From assembly GCF_018613575.1 (NCBI RefSeq), contig NZ_JAGGPX010000005.1, positions 71,374 to 125,737 of the forward strand: 54,364 nt of DNA. Reading direction: 5' to 3'. Position numbers and translations under genes: made by a program. Origin of the DNA: Planococcus sp. ISL-110. Lineage in GTDB: Bacteria; Bacillota; Bacilli; Bacillales_A; Planococcaceae. How positions within the stretch are numbered: the first letter of the stretch is position 1; every line of letters begins with the position of its first letter. The notes beneath the pieces are model-generated. The model did no database searches. It saw only the letters and a program-made list of their open reading frames with translations, and had not been told where the DNA came from. Shown here piece by piece: positions 1-8,670 of the stretch.

Positions 1-90
1 AGCTGGCTCTTCTTCAGCTGGTTCTTCTTCAGCTGGTTCTTCTTCAGCTGGTTCTTCTTCAACTGGTTCTTCTTCAGCTGGCTCTTCTTC
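1..90 (-). repeat. 15-bp tandem repeat inside ponA encoding E/P/A repeats
   Basis: Six copies of a 15-base unit (agctggttcttcttc with single-base variants) run from the window edge to about base 90. Because the unit is five codons, each copy adds EEEPA or EEEPV to the PBP1A tail without shifting frame. The array probably continues left of the window. Confidence 0.93.
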
Positions 91-2469
91 CGGTTCCTCA
101 GGGGCTGCAGCAACTTCTACCACTGTAGAGGCTGGATCGCTTCGTTGTGTGCTGTTAACCGCTACTACGCGGAAGGTATAGCTTTTTCCTTCTTCAAGTC
201 CGTTAAAGGTATAGGATTTGCTAGATGAGGTGTTGAGCACTGTGCTGGAGCCATCAACTGCAACAGATACTTCAAAGGATACATCATCGTCACCATAGTT
301 CCACGACAGCTGAGCTGAATCACCTTGGACATTTGCACGTAATCCGCTTGGTGTATTCAGGTCTTCAACCACATAGCGCTGTGAAACTGAATTTGGTTCA
401 GTGCCACGGGCAAACAGTTCCGAGCTTCTCATGCCATAAGGTGTAAAGGCACTGGCCAGTTTCAATGGGTCAGAGCCCACTTCAACAACTTGCTCGGTTA
501 CTGATTCTGGCTGTTCAAAACGAGCCGTTTCAGGAGATGAAATTTCCGACATGACATTTTTGAACAAACGCTGAGACAACAGACGCTCATCAGAATCTGT
601 GTCAATCGGTGTTTTTCGGTCAGGATAACCGCTCCAAACTGAAATGGAATAATCCGTTGTATAGCCGGCAAACCAAACATCCAGCGCGGAGCTGGCGTCC
701 AGTCCAAATTCTTCTAGCTTTTCAACAGAGTAGTTGGTAGTCCCGGTTTTGCCGGCCATGTCCAATCCATTGATGGCGACTTCTTTGCCGGTAGAGCCAG
801 GCACATTCAAGTCTACAACGTCTCTAAGCATATCTGTGACCATATAAGCGGTGCTGTCTTTCATTGCCTGAACGGGTTCGGGTTCAACAACCTGCTCAGT
901 CGAACCGTCACGGAAGACAATTTTTTTGATGGTATGCGGTTTATTGAATTCACCTTGGTTTCCGAATGCAGCATAAGCACCTGCCATTTGGACTGTAGAA
1001 AAATTAGCAGCTCCTAAAGCTGTAGATTCGAAAATGTCTTCCATTTCGAGTCCGACATTCTTCATGAATTCGCCTGCATTTTCTGTACCGACCTCTTGCA
1101 GTACTTTCACTGCAGGAATGTTGCGTGATCGATAAAGCGCTTCTCGGATGGTCATGGTCCCAAGAAATTGACCATCGACATTGCGGATTTCCTGGTCATT
1201 GTCTTCATAGGAATAAGGCTCATCCACAACTGTCTGGCCAGTGGACCAACCCAGATATTCGATGGCTGGACCATAATCCAATAATGGTTTAATGGTTGAT
1301 CCGACAGCCCGGTCTGTAGCTGTTGCATAATTATGCCGGACATCGCCGGTATATTCACGTGCTGCACCGACTGCGCTGATCCCGCCAGTTTTGGTGTTTA
1401 CGACGGTCATGGCAGATTGAACTTGATCATCAAAAAACAAATCAGAAGCCATTGCTTCGTTTACTTTCGTTTGGACGTAAGGCTCTAAAGTAGTATAAAT
1501 CGTCAAACCCTCATCCAGCGAGTAATCGCCTTCCAATGTTTCAAGCTCATCTTCTAGCATTTCCATGAAGGCGGTATATTCCGCGTTTGGTGTTTGCTCT
1601 TGGCGTTCGCCTTCAGCTACCAATGAATCGGCCACAGGCAATTCTTGTGCCTGTTCTTTTTCTTCAGTGCTGATTTTTTCATGCTGATCCATTAGGCTCA
1701 AAACGATATTGCGGCGTTCTTCTGCACGTTCCGGATTTTTGAACGGGTTATAGCCGTTCGGACTCTGTGGCATTCCTGCAAGCAAGGCCGCTTCAGAAAG
1801 AGTCAGCTCACCTAATGGTTTGCCATAGAAATATTCTGAGGCTGTGCCGAACCCGTAAATGTTTCCGGACATCAGTATCTTGTTGAAATACATCTCGAAG
1901 ATTTCCTCTTTTTCATATTCCTGCTCCAACTTGAATGCCAGGTAAGCTTCCTGTGCTTTTCGTTTTAAGGTCTTGTCATTGGTCAAAAATGAATTTTTGA
2001 TGACCTGCTGGGTGATGGTGCTGGCTCCCTGTGAGCCGAAGCCACCGGTGATATTGGCGATGACTGCACCACCCAGACGGATAACATCGATTCCGGAGTG
2101 TTCATAGAAGCGGTTATCCTCCGTCGCTAAAATAGCGTCTTCCATGACTTTCGGAATATCGTCGTAATTGACATATTCCCGGTTTTCTGCGGTGATATAA
2201 GGGATTTCCGTTTCACCATCTGCTGCATAGAAAGTCGGACTGATTGGGTCGCGAAGCAGCTCTTCGTCGATTTCCGGTGCGCTGCTTGCATAGAAGGCAA
2301 ACAGGGAGGCTCCGAAAACAAATACTGCTATACCTATGGCCACCAGTGCCAGCAGGATGCGTTTAATCCATGTTACTGCAGGGGATTTTTTTTTCTTTTT
2401 GTTATTGGTCTTCTTTTGGCGTTCAATTGCTTTTCGGCGTTCTTCACGCGAAATTTGCTTATCGCTCAA
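1..2469 (-). CDS. ponA: Penicillin-binding protein 1A/1B, bifunctional (C-terminus cut by window edge)
   Basis: Class A PBP that polymerises and cross-links peptidoglycan at the outer face of the membrane. Reading from TTG at 2469 (ribosome site GTGAGG about 8 bases upstream) there is a basic cytoplasmic tail, one membrane anchor at about residues 35-60, a GT51 glycosyltransferase domain with the EDNRFYEH motif (Glu117 is the expected catalytic residue), and a transpeptidase domain with STIKP (Ser391) and KTGTT (Lys574). A fibronectin type III-like domain follows at about 700-780. The visible end is an acidic tail of EEPAE-type repeats that runs out of the window, so the true C-terminus is not seen. 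It lies 34 bases downstream of recU in the same direction, the usual Bacillales recU-ponA pair. Family assignment is secure. Confidence 0.96.
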   Translation of the reverse strand, partial: MSDKQISREERRKAIERQKKTNNKKKKKSPAVTWIKRILLALVAIGIAVFVFGASLFAFYASSAPEIDEELLRDPISPTFYAADGETEIPYITAENREYVNYDDIPKVMEDAILATEDNRFYEHSGIDVIRLGGAVIANITGGFGSQGASTITQQVIKNSFLTNDKTLKRKAQEAYLAFKLEQEYEKEEIFEMYFNKILMSGNIYGFGTASEYFYGKPLGELTLSEAALLAGMPQSPNGYNPFKNPERAEERRNIVLSLMDQHEKISTEEKEQAQELPVADSLVAEGERQEQTPNAEYTAFMEMLEDELETLEGDYSLDEGLTIYTTLEPYVQTKVNEAMASDLFFDDQVQSAMTVVNTKTGGISAVGAAREYTGDVRHNYATATDRAVGSTIKPLLDYGPAIEYLGWSTGQTVVDEPYSYEDNDQEIRNVDGQFLGTMTIREALYRSRNIPAVKVLQEVGTENAGEFMKNVGLEMEDIFESTALGAANFSTVQMAGAYAAFGNQGEFNKPHTIKKIVFRDGSTEQVVEPEPVQAMKDSTAYMVTDMLRDVVDLNVPGSTGKEVAINGLDMAGKTGTTNYSVEKLEEFGLDASSALDVWFAGYTTDYSISVWSGYPDRKTPIDTDSDERLLSQRLFKNVMSEISSPETARFEQPESVTEQVVEVGSDPLKLASAFTPYGMRSSELFARGTEPNSVSQRYVVEDLNTPSGLRANVQGDSAQLSWNYGDDDVSFEVSVAVDGSSTVLNTSSSKSYTFNGLEEGKSYTFRVVAVNSTQRSDPASTVVEVAAAPEEPEEEPAEEEPVEEEPAEEEPAEEEPAEEEPA

Positions 2470-2503
2470 GATTGGTTCCTCACTTTCATATATATGATGA
2501 TGC

Positions 2504-3115
2504 TTAAAGCTTGTTCAAAAGAGGCAAATAATCGATGCGTGGAAATGCTCCAGGTGTTATTTCAAAAGAAGTTTCTTCAATCTCCTGCAAAGTAACCGAT
2601 TTTCTTCCGCCTGTCATCATTCGGTTCCAAAATACTTCGAGTTCTCCATAAGACATGATGAAATAGCGTTGCCAGGAAGAAAATCGGATGATCATGAACG
2701 CCATTCCATTTTGCTTGACCACTTGGGACATATGATGAATCTGATGATCGTGAATATTCTTCAAAGGAAAGGAGGTTTTACTTTCCGTTTCTTTGGCTTC
2801 AAAGTCGATGTATCGCCCGTTCCAGACGCCATTATAATCTGTCGTCGAAGGAGCCTGGAAATAAGCCTCCCGAACTACAGCGGCACTTCTGGAAGGATAC
2901 TCCACTTTGACGATCTGGAGAGGTACTGGCTTCTTATGGATGACCGCCAATCCCAACTGCAGATAATAGTCATTGGTTTCATTCAACTCGTCTTCTAATG
3001 TCTTGCCACGGTTACTGAAGGAAAAATCCTTCTTCTTTTTGGGGGCCGTTTGTTCTTTGGCAGGTTTGTCTTTTGAAGGAATGAATTTTTTCCCGTTCGG
3101 ATAATTGATTGCCAT
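2504..3115 (-). CDS. recU: Holliday junction resolvase RecU
   Basis: 203-residue RecU endonuclease, which resolves four-way junctions during recombinational repair and chromosome segregation. The N-terminus is lysine/proline-rich. The core carries PSRSAAVVREAYF followed by the DYNGVWNGRYIDFEAKET stretch, which holds the Asp and Glu-x-Lys of the nuclease active site. ATG at 3115 has GAGGTG about 8 bases upstream. It is transcribed with ponA; the stop at 2504 is 34 bases from the ponA start. Length and motifs match the Bacillales family. Confidence 0.95.
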   Translation of the reverse strand: MAINYPNGKKFIPSKDKPAKEQTAPKKKKDFSFSNRGKTLEDELNETNDYYLQLGLAVIHKKPVPLQIVKVEYPSRSAAVVREAYFQAPSTTDYNGVWNGRYIDFEAKETESKTSFPLKNIHDHQIHHMSQVVKQNGMAFMIIRFSSWQRYFIMSYGELEVFWNRMMTGGRKSVTLQEIEETSFEITPGAFPRIDYLPLLNKL

Positions 3116-3137
3116 TGTGATACACCTCGCTTACTTT

Positions 3138-3146
3138 ATCATATCA
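3138..3146 (-). promoter_or_regulatory. Candidate extended -10 promoter for recU-ponA
   Basis: On the minus strand TGA-TATGAT forms an extended -10 (TGnTATAAT type) 23-31 bases before the recU ATG. No good -35 is seen and the implied leader is short, so this is tentative. Confidence 0.35.
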
Positions 3147-3495
3147 CAAGCTTTTAGACGACTGATATGATGAAAGGTTTCAACAATTTAAGTGGAACGA
3201 ATGACGTCTCCGTGTCGTTGTTCCATAAAATAGCTCCTGAAAAATTGTTTCTGCATCACTGCGCCCAGTTCATTTTACGCTAGCCACAACCTTCCTGTGT
3301 TTGTATCCTTAAGCTGGGAAAACTTGTGCATCTTATTTATACTTCCCTAAAAGCCAAGCTGCAAATCCATCTCCTGTATATTCTCTAATAATAGCGGATT
3401 TCTTCGCCCGTTCCAACTAGAAAGAATGTCTGTTCGATAAAAGTCGTGCGGGTTTGGGGAATATGATAAACTAATGGCAATGGAGGGGTTGCAAA
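3147..3495. other. Divergent intergenic region recU / yppE
   Basis: No gene or clear RNA is seen here. A TATGAT hexamer at 3462-3467 could be the -10 of the yppE promoter, but the -35 is poor. The yppE ribosome site is GGAGGGG at 3482-3488. Confidence 0.4.
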
Positions 3496-3864
3496 ATGAC
3501 AGTCAGAGAACTCTCTTCTGCATTATACGACGAATGCGGAAAATGCCTGGACCGCTTTTATGAAATGCGTGAAACGGACGCGGTCCCTGATTTTTATGAA
3601 GACGTTAAACCATATGCCGATCACTGGCACGGAAAAATAAATGAATGGCAAAAAGAATCATTGCTGTATATCCAGCAGGAACGGCCGAAGTATGTCCACA
3701 AGCCAACAATTGATACAGCGGCAGAAGGCATGACACAGTTTTTTGTTCAAAGCTTCTATAAGGAAACCAGCAAGAAGCGCTTTATCCAGACAATCCAAGC
3801 GGCCCAATACACGCTGCAGACATTTATACTGGCCATCGATGAAAAGAGTGCCAAGCATGATTAA
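3496..3864 (+). CDS. yppE: YppE-like protein (DUF1798)
   Basis: 122-residue soluble protein rich in charged and aromatic residues, predicted all-helical, with no signal peptide or membrane segment. Sequence character and position (between recU-ponA and the MrfA helicase) match B. subtilis YppE, whose biochemical role is unknown. ATG 3496 is preceded by GGAGGGG at good distance. Its last 8 bases overlap the start of mrfA, so the two are likely translationally coupled. Confidence 0.8.
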   Translation: MTVRELSSALYDECGKCLDRFYEMRETDAVPDFYEDVKPYADHWHGKINEWQKESLLYIQQERPKYVHKPTIDTAAEGMTQFFVQSFYKETSKKRFIQTIQAAQYTLQTFILAIDEKSAKHD

Positions 3865-6127
3865 GCGAAAAAAACTGCCTGAGTTGATGAATGAATGGAA
3901 GACAGAGCCGGACATGATGGAACGGATTGTCCATTGGCATACGAGACAGGAAAAAGCTGCTCAATACGCTGACTTTCCACCAGAGATGCATGACAGCCTG
4001 AAGGCAGCTTTACGGAAAAAGGGAATCGAGCAATTGTATACCCATCAGCGCGAAGCATTCGATTTAGCCGCAGCTGGTAAATCATTTACCGCTGTCACTC
4101 CGACAGCATCAGGCAAATCCTATTGCTATCATTTGCCTGTGCTCCACAAAATTTTAAATGATCCGGGCGCACGCGCTTTGTACTTATTTCCGACAAAAGC
4201 ACTGGCGCAGGATCAGAAAAGCGATCTACATGATTTGATTGAGAAGACGGAAGAGGCAATTTTATCCTATACGTATGACGGAGACACTTCACCGGCAATC
4301 CGGACCAAGGTGCGCAAAGCAGGGCAAATTGTCATGACCAATCCGGACATGCTGCATTCCGCCATTTTGCCGCACCACACAAAATGGGTCTCTCTTTTTG
4401 AGAACCTTCATTATATAGTCATCGATGAACTGCATACGTATAAAGGCATATTCGGAACACATGTAGCGCATGTCATCCGCAGGCTGAAACGGATCTGTGA
4501 ATTTTATGGCAGCAACCCGGTTTTCATCTGTACTTCTGCCACCATTGCCAACCCGAAAGAGCTGGCGGAAAACTTGACCAACAGCACGCATAAGCTGATT
4601 GACCAAAACGGTGCGCCTTCCGGCAAAAAACATATCGTCTTCTACAATCCGCCGATTATCCATCCGACTTTCGGCGTCCGCAGAAGCGCGATACTGGAAG
4701 TCCGCGACCTTGCCACGCATCTGATCAAAAATGGTATCCAGACGATTGTTTTTGCCAAGAGCCGGGTACGCGTCGAAATGCTGGTGACCTACCTGCAGGC
4801 CATCACCAAGATGAAACTGCAGGATGAATCGATCAAAGGCTACCGGGGAGGCTATTTGCCGACGGAGCGCCGAGCTATTGAAAAGGGCCTTCGTGATGGA
4901 TCAATCAAATGTGTGGTGTCCACCAATGCGCTGGAACTTGGCGTCGATATCGGCCAGCTTCAGGCATGCATCATGACGGGCTATCCCGGCAATATCGCCA
5001 GCGCCTGGCAGCAAGCAGGACGTGCAGGCCGCCGCCAGGATGAATCCCTGGTGATTTATGTGGCTCAATCGACTGCATTGGATCAATACATCATCAACCA
5101 TCCGGAATATTTGCTGGACCAGTCGCCGGAAGAAGCGCGCATCCATCCGGAAAACATTATTATCCTGATGGATCATTTAAAATGTGCATCTTTTGAGCTG
5201 CCGTTCAGAATCGACGATCAATACGGGGAATTTGAAGTTCAGGACCTGCTCCAGTATCTGCAAGAAGAAGGGGTGCTTGTGCGGACGTCGGACCGCTGGC
5301 ATTGGATGAGCGATCGTTTTCCAGCACATGATATTTCCCTTCGTTCCGCTTCACAGGAAAATGTCGTCATCATCGACCAATCGGTTCCTGCCGACACACG
5401 AGTTATCGGGGAAATGGACCGTTTTAGTGCCATGACGCTGTTGCATGAAGAAGCAATCTATCTGCATCAAGGCACACAGTTTCAAGTGGAGATTCTGGAC
5501 TGGGAAGAAAAAAAAGCCTATGTCAGAGAAGTCGACGTCGATTATTTCACCGATGCCAATTTGGCGGTGGAATTAAAAGTGATGAGCGAAGACAAAGACA
5601 AGAAAATGAACGGTTCGGAAGTTTTCTATGGCGATATCGCTGTACTTGCCATGCCGACTATTTTCAAAAAAATCCGTTTTGATTCGCATGACAACATCGG
5701 CTCAGGACCGATTACGCTGCCGGCAGAAGAGCTTCATACCTCGTCTACTTGGTTGAGCTTTACGAAGCCGGAAGATTTTTCGGAAGCGGAATTGTCCGAT
5801 ACGATGATCGGTGCAGCTTACGCCATCGAATCGTTCATTCCGGTGTTCGTCCAATGCGACCGACGGGATGTCCACGTCGTGCCTCAGGTGAAATCTCCGC
5901 ATAATGACATGCCATCGTTTTTTATACACGATTCCTACCCGGGGGGCATTGGCATCAGCGAGCGGATCTATGACCTGTGGCGTCCTTTGCTTGATAAAGC
6001 GCAGCAGCACGTCTCAGAATGCCCATGCCTGGATGGATGTCCATCATGCATCGGCGCACAGGATGCCGCTATCAGCATGAAGAGCCATGTCATCCGGCTA
6101 TTGGATGAGCTTCGCAAAGAGAGGTGA
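3857..6127 (+). CDS. mrfA: DEAD/DEAH-box helicase MrfA (YprA)
   Basis: 756-residue SF2 helicase. In B. subtilis MrfA works with MrfB in a UvrABC-independent repair of mitomycin C lesions. Seen: Walker A-like TPTASGKS at about residue 82, DELH at 190-193, helicase C domain with STNALELGVDIG and the QQAGRAGRR motif VI, and a C-terminal DUF1998-type region with a cysteine cluster C722-x-C724-x3-C728-x2-C731 that should bind zinc. The start chosen is ATG 3857, which overlaps the yppE stop by 8 bases. An upstream in-frame ATG at 3743 lies deep inside yppE and is unlikely. The length suits the family (about 750 residues). mrfB follows after 6 bases. Confidence 0.93.
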   Translation: MIKRKKLPELMNEWKTEPDMMERIVHWHTRQEKAAQYADFPPEMHDSLKAALRKKGIEQLYTHQREAFDLAAAGKSFTAVTPTASGKSYCYHLPVLHKILNDPGARALYLFPTKALAQDQKSDLHDLIEKTEEAILSYTYDGDTSPAIRTKVRKAGQIVMTNPDMLHSAILPHHTKWVSLFENLHYIVIDELHTYKGIFGTHVAHVIRRLKRICEFYGSNPVFICTSATIANPKELAENLTNSTHKLIDQNGAPSGKKHIVFYNPPIIHPTFGVRRSAILEVRDLATHLIKNGIQTIVFAKSRVRVEMLVTYLQAITKMKLQDESIKGYRGGYLPTERRAIEKGLRDGSIKCVVSTNALELGVDIGQLQACIMTGYPGNIASAWQQAGRAGRRQDESLVIYVAQSTALDQYIINHPEYLLDQSPEEARIHPENIIILMDHLKCASFELPFRIDDQYGEFEVQDLLQYLQEEGVLVRTSDRWHWMSDRFPAHDISLRSASQENVVIIDQSVPADTRVIGEMDRFSAMTLLHEEAIYLHQGTQFQVEILDWEEKKAYVREVDVDYFTDANLAVELKVMSEDKDKKMNGSEVFYGDIAVLAMPTIFKKIRFDSHDNIGSGPITLPAEELHTSSTWLSFTKPEDFSEAELSDTMIGAAYAIESFIPVFVQCDRRDVHVVPQVKSPHNDMPSFFIHDSYPGGIGISERIYDLWRPLLDKAQQHVSECPCLDGCPSCIGAQDAAISMKSHVIRLLDELRKER

Positions 6128-6133
6128 AGACGG

Positions 6134-7381
6134 ATGTCGTTTGAAAACAAACTACTCCAGATGAAAGGCATGCTGAAAAAACAGCCGGCCAAAAAACAGC
6201 CGGCAAAAGCGGCAGAACGGCCACTGCACGAAGACAAATGGAATAGGATCGGGCTGGAGCTCGTTGAGAATAAGTTCGGCTATGTATTCCGGAAAAAAAT
6301 CATCTATCCGTTCGATACCCAGCATGGATCGGTCGTGTTAAACGAGCTGGACCCCGTGCTGAAGGCGTGGGAGAGTACCGATTTCGACCACCCCTTCAAG
6401 CTCAAAGAACAGGATCCACTGGTTTTTTTTGACACAGAAACGACGGGACTCAGCGGAACCGGGGCCTATATCTTTTTAATCGGGCTGTTGGTCAAGCGGA
6501 GCGACCATTTTGAGATGATGCAATACATCATGCCGGAACCTTCCCACGAAGCGGCGTTTCTATATGAAACCGGTTTGTGGAAAACGGATGATCCAATCAT
6601 CTTTTCCTATAACGGCAAAAGCTTCGACTGGCCGCAGCTGACGTCCCGCTGGACCATGCACCGGCAAATCCTGCCGAAGTTGCCGGTGCCGCGCCAAATC
6701 GATTTGTTCCACGGCACCAAGCGGATTTGGAAAAATGAACTGGCACGGATGAAGCTCAGCACCATTGAAGAAGAAAAGCTTGGTTTTATGCGGCAAGGGG
6801 ATGTGCCAGGCTATTTGATCCCGGCCATCTATCTGGATGCCGTGAAGAGCGGTTTTCCAGACGGACTAGCAAAGGTCCTGTATCACAATGAGCTGGACAT
6901 CTTGTCGCTAGTATCACTGTATGTACTGTCATCCAATCTGCTTATGGAGGATATGGAGTCGGAAACGAGCGGCGCCTATACAAATATCGGGAAATGGTAT
7001 GCAGATTTAAAGCAGTTCGACCAAAGTGCAGCATATCTCGAACATGTTACGATTGAAAGAGGCGCTTCTTCTGCGTTGGCTCGTTATTTGCTGGCCATTC
7101 AAAAAAAAAGAGCCGGCCACCACGAAGAAGCCGTCAAATTGTTCAAAGAGGCAGCACCGCACTTACGCGGCAGCATTGAAGTGGAAGCATGGATCCACGC
7201 TGCTAAACTTTACGAGCATCAACTGCGCGATCTGGACCAGGCAGTGACCATGGCCGGGTTTGCGAAAGAAGCAAGTGAGCATACGAAAGTGCGCCATTCA
7301 CTCATTACAGATATCCGCAAAAGGCAGGCACGCCTGGCAGAGAAAAAGCGAAAAAAACACCCGGAAGTTACCGAGAACTAA
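6134..7381 (+). CDS. mrfB: DEDDh exonuclease MrfB (YprB) with TPR-like C-terminus
   Basis: 415 residues. Partner of MrfA; in B. subtilis it is a metal-dependent exonuclease of the DnaQ-like fold. The four acidic residues expected for catalysis are visible: Asp100 and Glu102 in FFDTETTGL, Asp165 in GKSFDW, Asp255 in HNELDILSL. A helical repeat region follows from about 275. The N-terminus holds a duplicated KKQPAKKQPAK stretch (direct repeat at about 6178-6208). ATG 6134 has AGAGGTG upstream and lies 6 bases after the mrfA stop, so the genes form one operon ending at the hairpin at 7395. Confidence 0.92.
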   Translation: MSFENKLLQMKGMLKKQPAKKQPAKAAERPLHEDKWNRIGLELVENKFGYVFRKKIIYPFDTQHGSVVLNELDPVLKAWESTDFDHPFKLKEQDPLVFFDTETTGLSGTGAYIFLIGLLVKRSDHFEMMQYIMPEPSHEAAFLYETGLWKTDDPIIFSYNGKSFDWPQLTSRWTMHRQILPKLPVPRQIDLFHGTKRIWKNELARMKLSTIEEEKLGFMRQGDVPGYLIPAIYLDAVKSGFPDGLAKVLYHNELDILSLVSLYVLSSNLLMEDMESETSGAYTNIGKWYADLKQFDQSAAYLEHVTIERGASSALARYLLAIQKKRAGHHEEAVKLFKEAAPHLRGSIEVEAWIHAAKLYEHQLRDLDQAVTMAGFAKEASEHTKVRHSLITDIRKRQARLAEKKRKKHPEVTEN

Positions 7382-7394
7382 ACACGAAAAATCC

Positions 7395-7430
7395 ACCTTA
7401 TGCTATACTTAGCGTAAGGTAGTTTTTTTA
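7395..7430 (+). terminator. Rho-independent terminator of mrfAB
   Basis: A 10-bp stem (ACCTTATGCT paired with AGCGTAAGGT, one G-T pair), 6-base loop, then seven T residues at 7423-7429. Its loop side carries the extended -10 of the next promoter. Confidence 0.8.
7401..7409 (+). promoter_or_regulatory. Extended -10 promoter of gpsB inside the mrfB terminator
   Basis: TGC-TATACT is a good extended -10 element, 38 bases before the gpsB ATG. It sits in the ascending arm and loop of the terminator hairpin. No -35 match is seen, as is common for extended -10 promoters. Confidence 0.5.
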
Positions 7431-7446
7431 TGGAAGGACGATTGGA

Positions 7447-7740
7447 ATGGACAATAAATTTACATCTAAGGATATATTGGAAAAAGATTTCAAAACAGCG
7501 ATGCGTGGTTACAATCAAGACGAAGTAGACCATTTTCTGGATGAAGTCATACAGGATTATGAGGCTTTCGCGAAACGGATCGAGCAGCTTGAAAATGAAA
7601 ACAAACGCTTGCGTATGGAATTGGAAGACACTCCAAGAAAACAGGCGACACCGGCTCCAGGAACGACGAACTTCGATATTCTGCGCCGCTTGTCCCATCT
7701 TGAGAACCATGTATTCGGCAACAAACTGGACAATAACTAA
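7447..7740 (+). CDS. gpsB: Cell-cycle protein GpsB
   Basis: 97-residue DivIVA-related cytosolic protein that shuttles class A PBP between division and elongation sites. The N-terminal half has the DivIVA-type membrane/PBP-binding module ([25 protein letters not shown]), followed by a coiled coil to about residue 60, a short linker, and the C-terminal multimerisation segment. ATG 7447 has GGAAGG upstream. Its PBP1 partner is encoded 5 kb away on the other strand. rnpB follows directly, as in B. subtilis. Confidence 0.95.
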   Translation: MDNKFTSKDILEKDFKTAMRGYNQDEVDHFLDEVIQDYEAFAKRIEQLENENKRLRMELEDTPRKQATPAPGTTNFDILRRLSHLENHVFGNKLDNN

Positions 7741-7745
7741 AACGA

Positions 7746-7774
7746 TTGTTTTATTGTGCCGAATGACGTATACT
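7746..7774 (+). promoter_or_regulatory. Sigma-A promoter of rnpB
   Basis: TTGTTT at 7746-7751, exact 17-base spacer, TATACT at 7769-7774. Predicted start near 7781 coincides with the first base of the P1 helix. Confidence 0.75.
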
Positions 7775-7780
7775 TATAAA

Positions 7781-8184
7781 GCCATTTGAAATTCTGGCAA
7801 TCGCTCCGGCATTTATGCTGGAGAGGAAAGTCCATGCTCGCACGGCTCTGAGATGACCGTAGTGATCGCGCTCAGTGAAACAATAAGCTGGGGCAGCTAG
7901 CAATAGCTGACGGCGGGTAGAACGCCTAAGTCTTCGGATATGGCCGAAATACCCTGAAGGTGCCACAGTGACGGAGCTGTATAAGAAATTATGCAGGTGG
8001 AACGAGGTAAACCCCGTGAGCGAGAAACCCAAATTATGGTAGGGGCACTTTTCTGAGGGAAATGAACCGATGAAGAGGCAGGCGCAAGCTTGCAGATAGA
8101 TGGTTGCTGTCCACTAGTACGAGGTGCAAACCGCTTGAGTACGTGGAAACAAAACATGGCTTATAGAATTTCACATGGTCTTAA
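7781..8184 (+). ncRNA. rnpB: RNase P RNA, Bacillus type B
   Basis: Catalytic RNA of RNase P, which matures the 5' ends of tRNA. Conserved blocks read directly: GAGGAAAGTCCATGCTCGC near 7823, CCACAGTGACGGAG near 7962, GTAAACCCC...GAGCGAGAAACCCAAAT near 8008, TAGATGGTTG near 8095, and ACAAAACATGGCTTATAG near 8149. The 5' gccatttgaaattct and the 3' agaatttcacatggt pair as helix P1, which fixes both ends to within a few bases. Length of about 400 suits type B. Confidence 0.96.
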
Positions 8185-8195
8185 AATGCTTATCA

Positions 8196-8223
8196 AAGGC
8201 TCCCCTTTTGGGGGAGCTTTTCT
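8196..8223 (+). terminator. Terminator of rnpB
   Basis: GCTCCCC (8199-8205), loop ttttg, GGGGAGC (8211-8217), then TTTT. Confidence 0.85.
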
Positions 8224-8309
8224 TCATATTATGAGACAAACTTTTAAGCAGGTCCTGTTAAATCCTATTAATTTAACGGAATGCCTGTAGTGAGATATGA
8301 TGTAATTAG

Positions 8310-8415
8310 ATATTAACTTTTCTATAACCGCTTCGGACGCTTTGGGCATGGCTCCCGCAAGAAGCCAGGAAAACCACTTGGCTTCTTGCTTCGCCCAGCC
8401 CGTGGAGGTGCCGGC
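8310..8415. repeat. GC-rich intergenic hairpin element
   Basis: Contains an 11-bp perfect inverted repeat, GCAAGAAGCCA/TGGCTTCTTGC (8357-8367, 8379-8389), flanked by GC-rich sequence ending in tgccggcgc. Short pieces of similar wording occur near 24660-24705 and 46715-46745. It has no credible coding frame; together with the next repeat it fills the rnpB-ypsC gap. Confidence 0.4.
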
Positions 8416-8483
8416 GCTAAGCAATTGATTAACCAACATGATAATTTATTTTTCACTTATTAGTATTTGTATGCCTCTTAGTA

Positions 8484-8605
8484 GAAAGAGCAGAAGGCGG
8501 CGACTCCAGCGGGATAGCGAGACAGCCGAGACCCCGCAGGGAGCGAAGCGACTGAGGAGGCTTGGCGCTCGCCCGCAGGAAAGCGTCCGCCTGGCGCGAT
8601 TTTTT
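8484..8605 (+). repeat. Dispersed intergenic repeat, most complete copy
   Basis: GC-rich, strongly structured element beginning ggcggcgactccagcggg and ending cgcaggaaagcgtccgcctg, whose ends form an imperfect inverted repeat. I recognise this wording from intergenic regions of many Bacillaceae and Planococcaceae genomes. Fragments of its right end (GCGTCCGCCTG) recur on the opposite strand at 13430, 27995 and, more degenerate, 46524. Confidence 0.7.
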
Positions 8606-8670
8606 CTTACGATTGATAAAAAAACAAACACCGAAATCTGAAATAGTGAACAACTGGAGAGGGAGTCGTT

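Noticed and set aside
1..90. Short tandem repeats as a CRISPR-like array
   Set aside because: Units are contiguous 15-mers without spacers and are in frame with ponA.
3743..3856. Earlier in-frame start for mrfA
   Set aside because: Lies inside yppE, gives non-conserved sequence, and the ATG at 3857 gives the usual length.
8438..8653. Overlapping small frames in the rnpB-ypsC gap
   Set aside because: They fall within the GC-rich structured repeat, on both strands, without ribosome sites.
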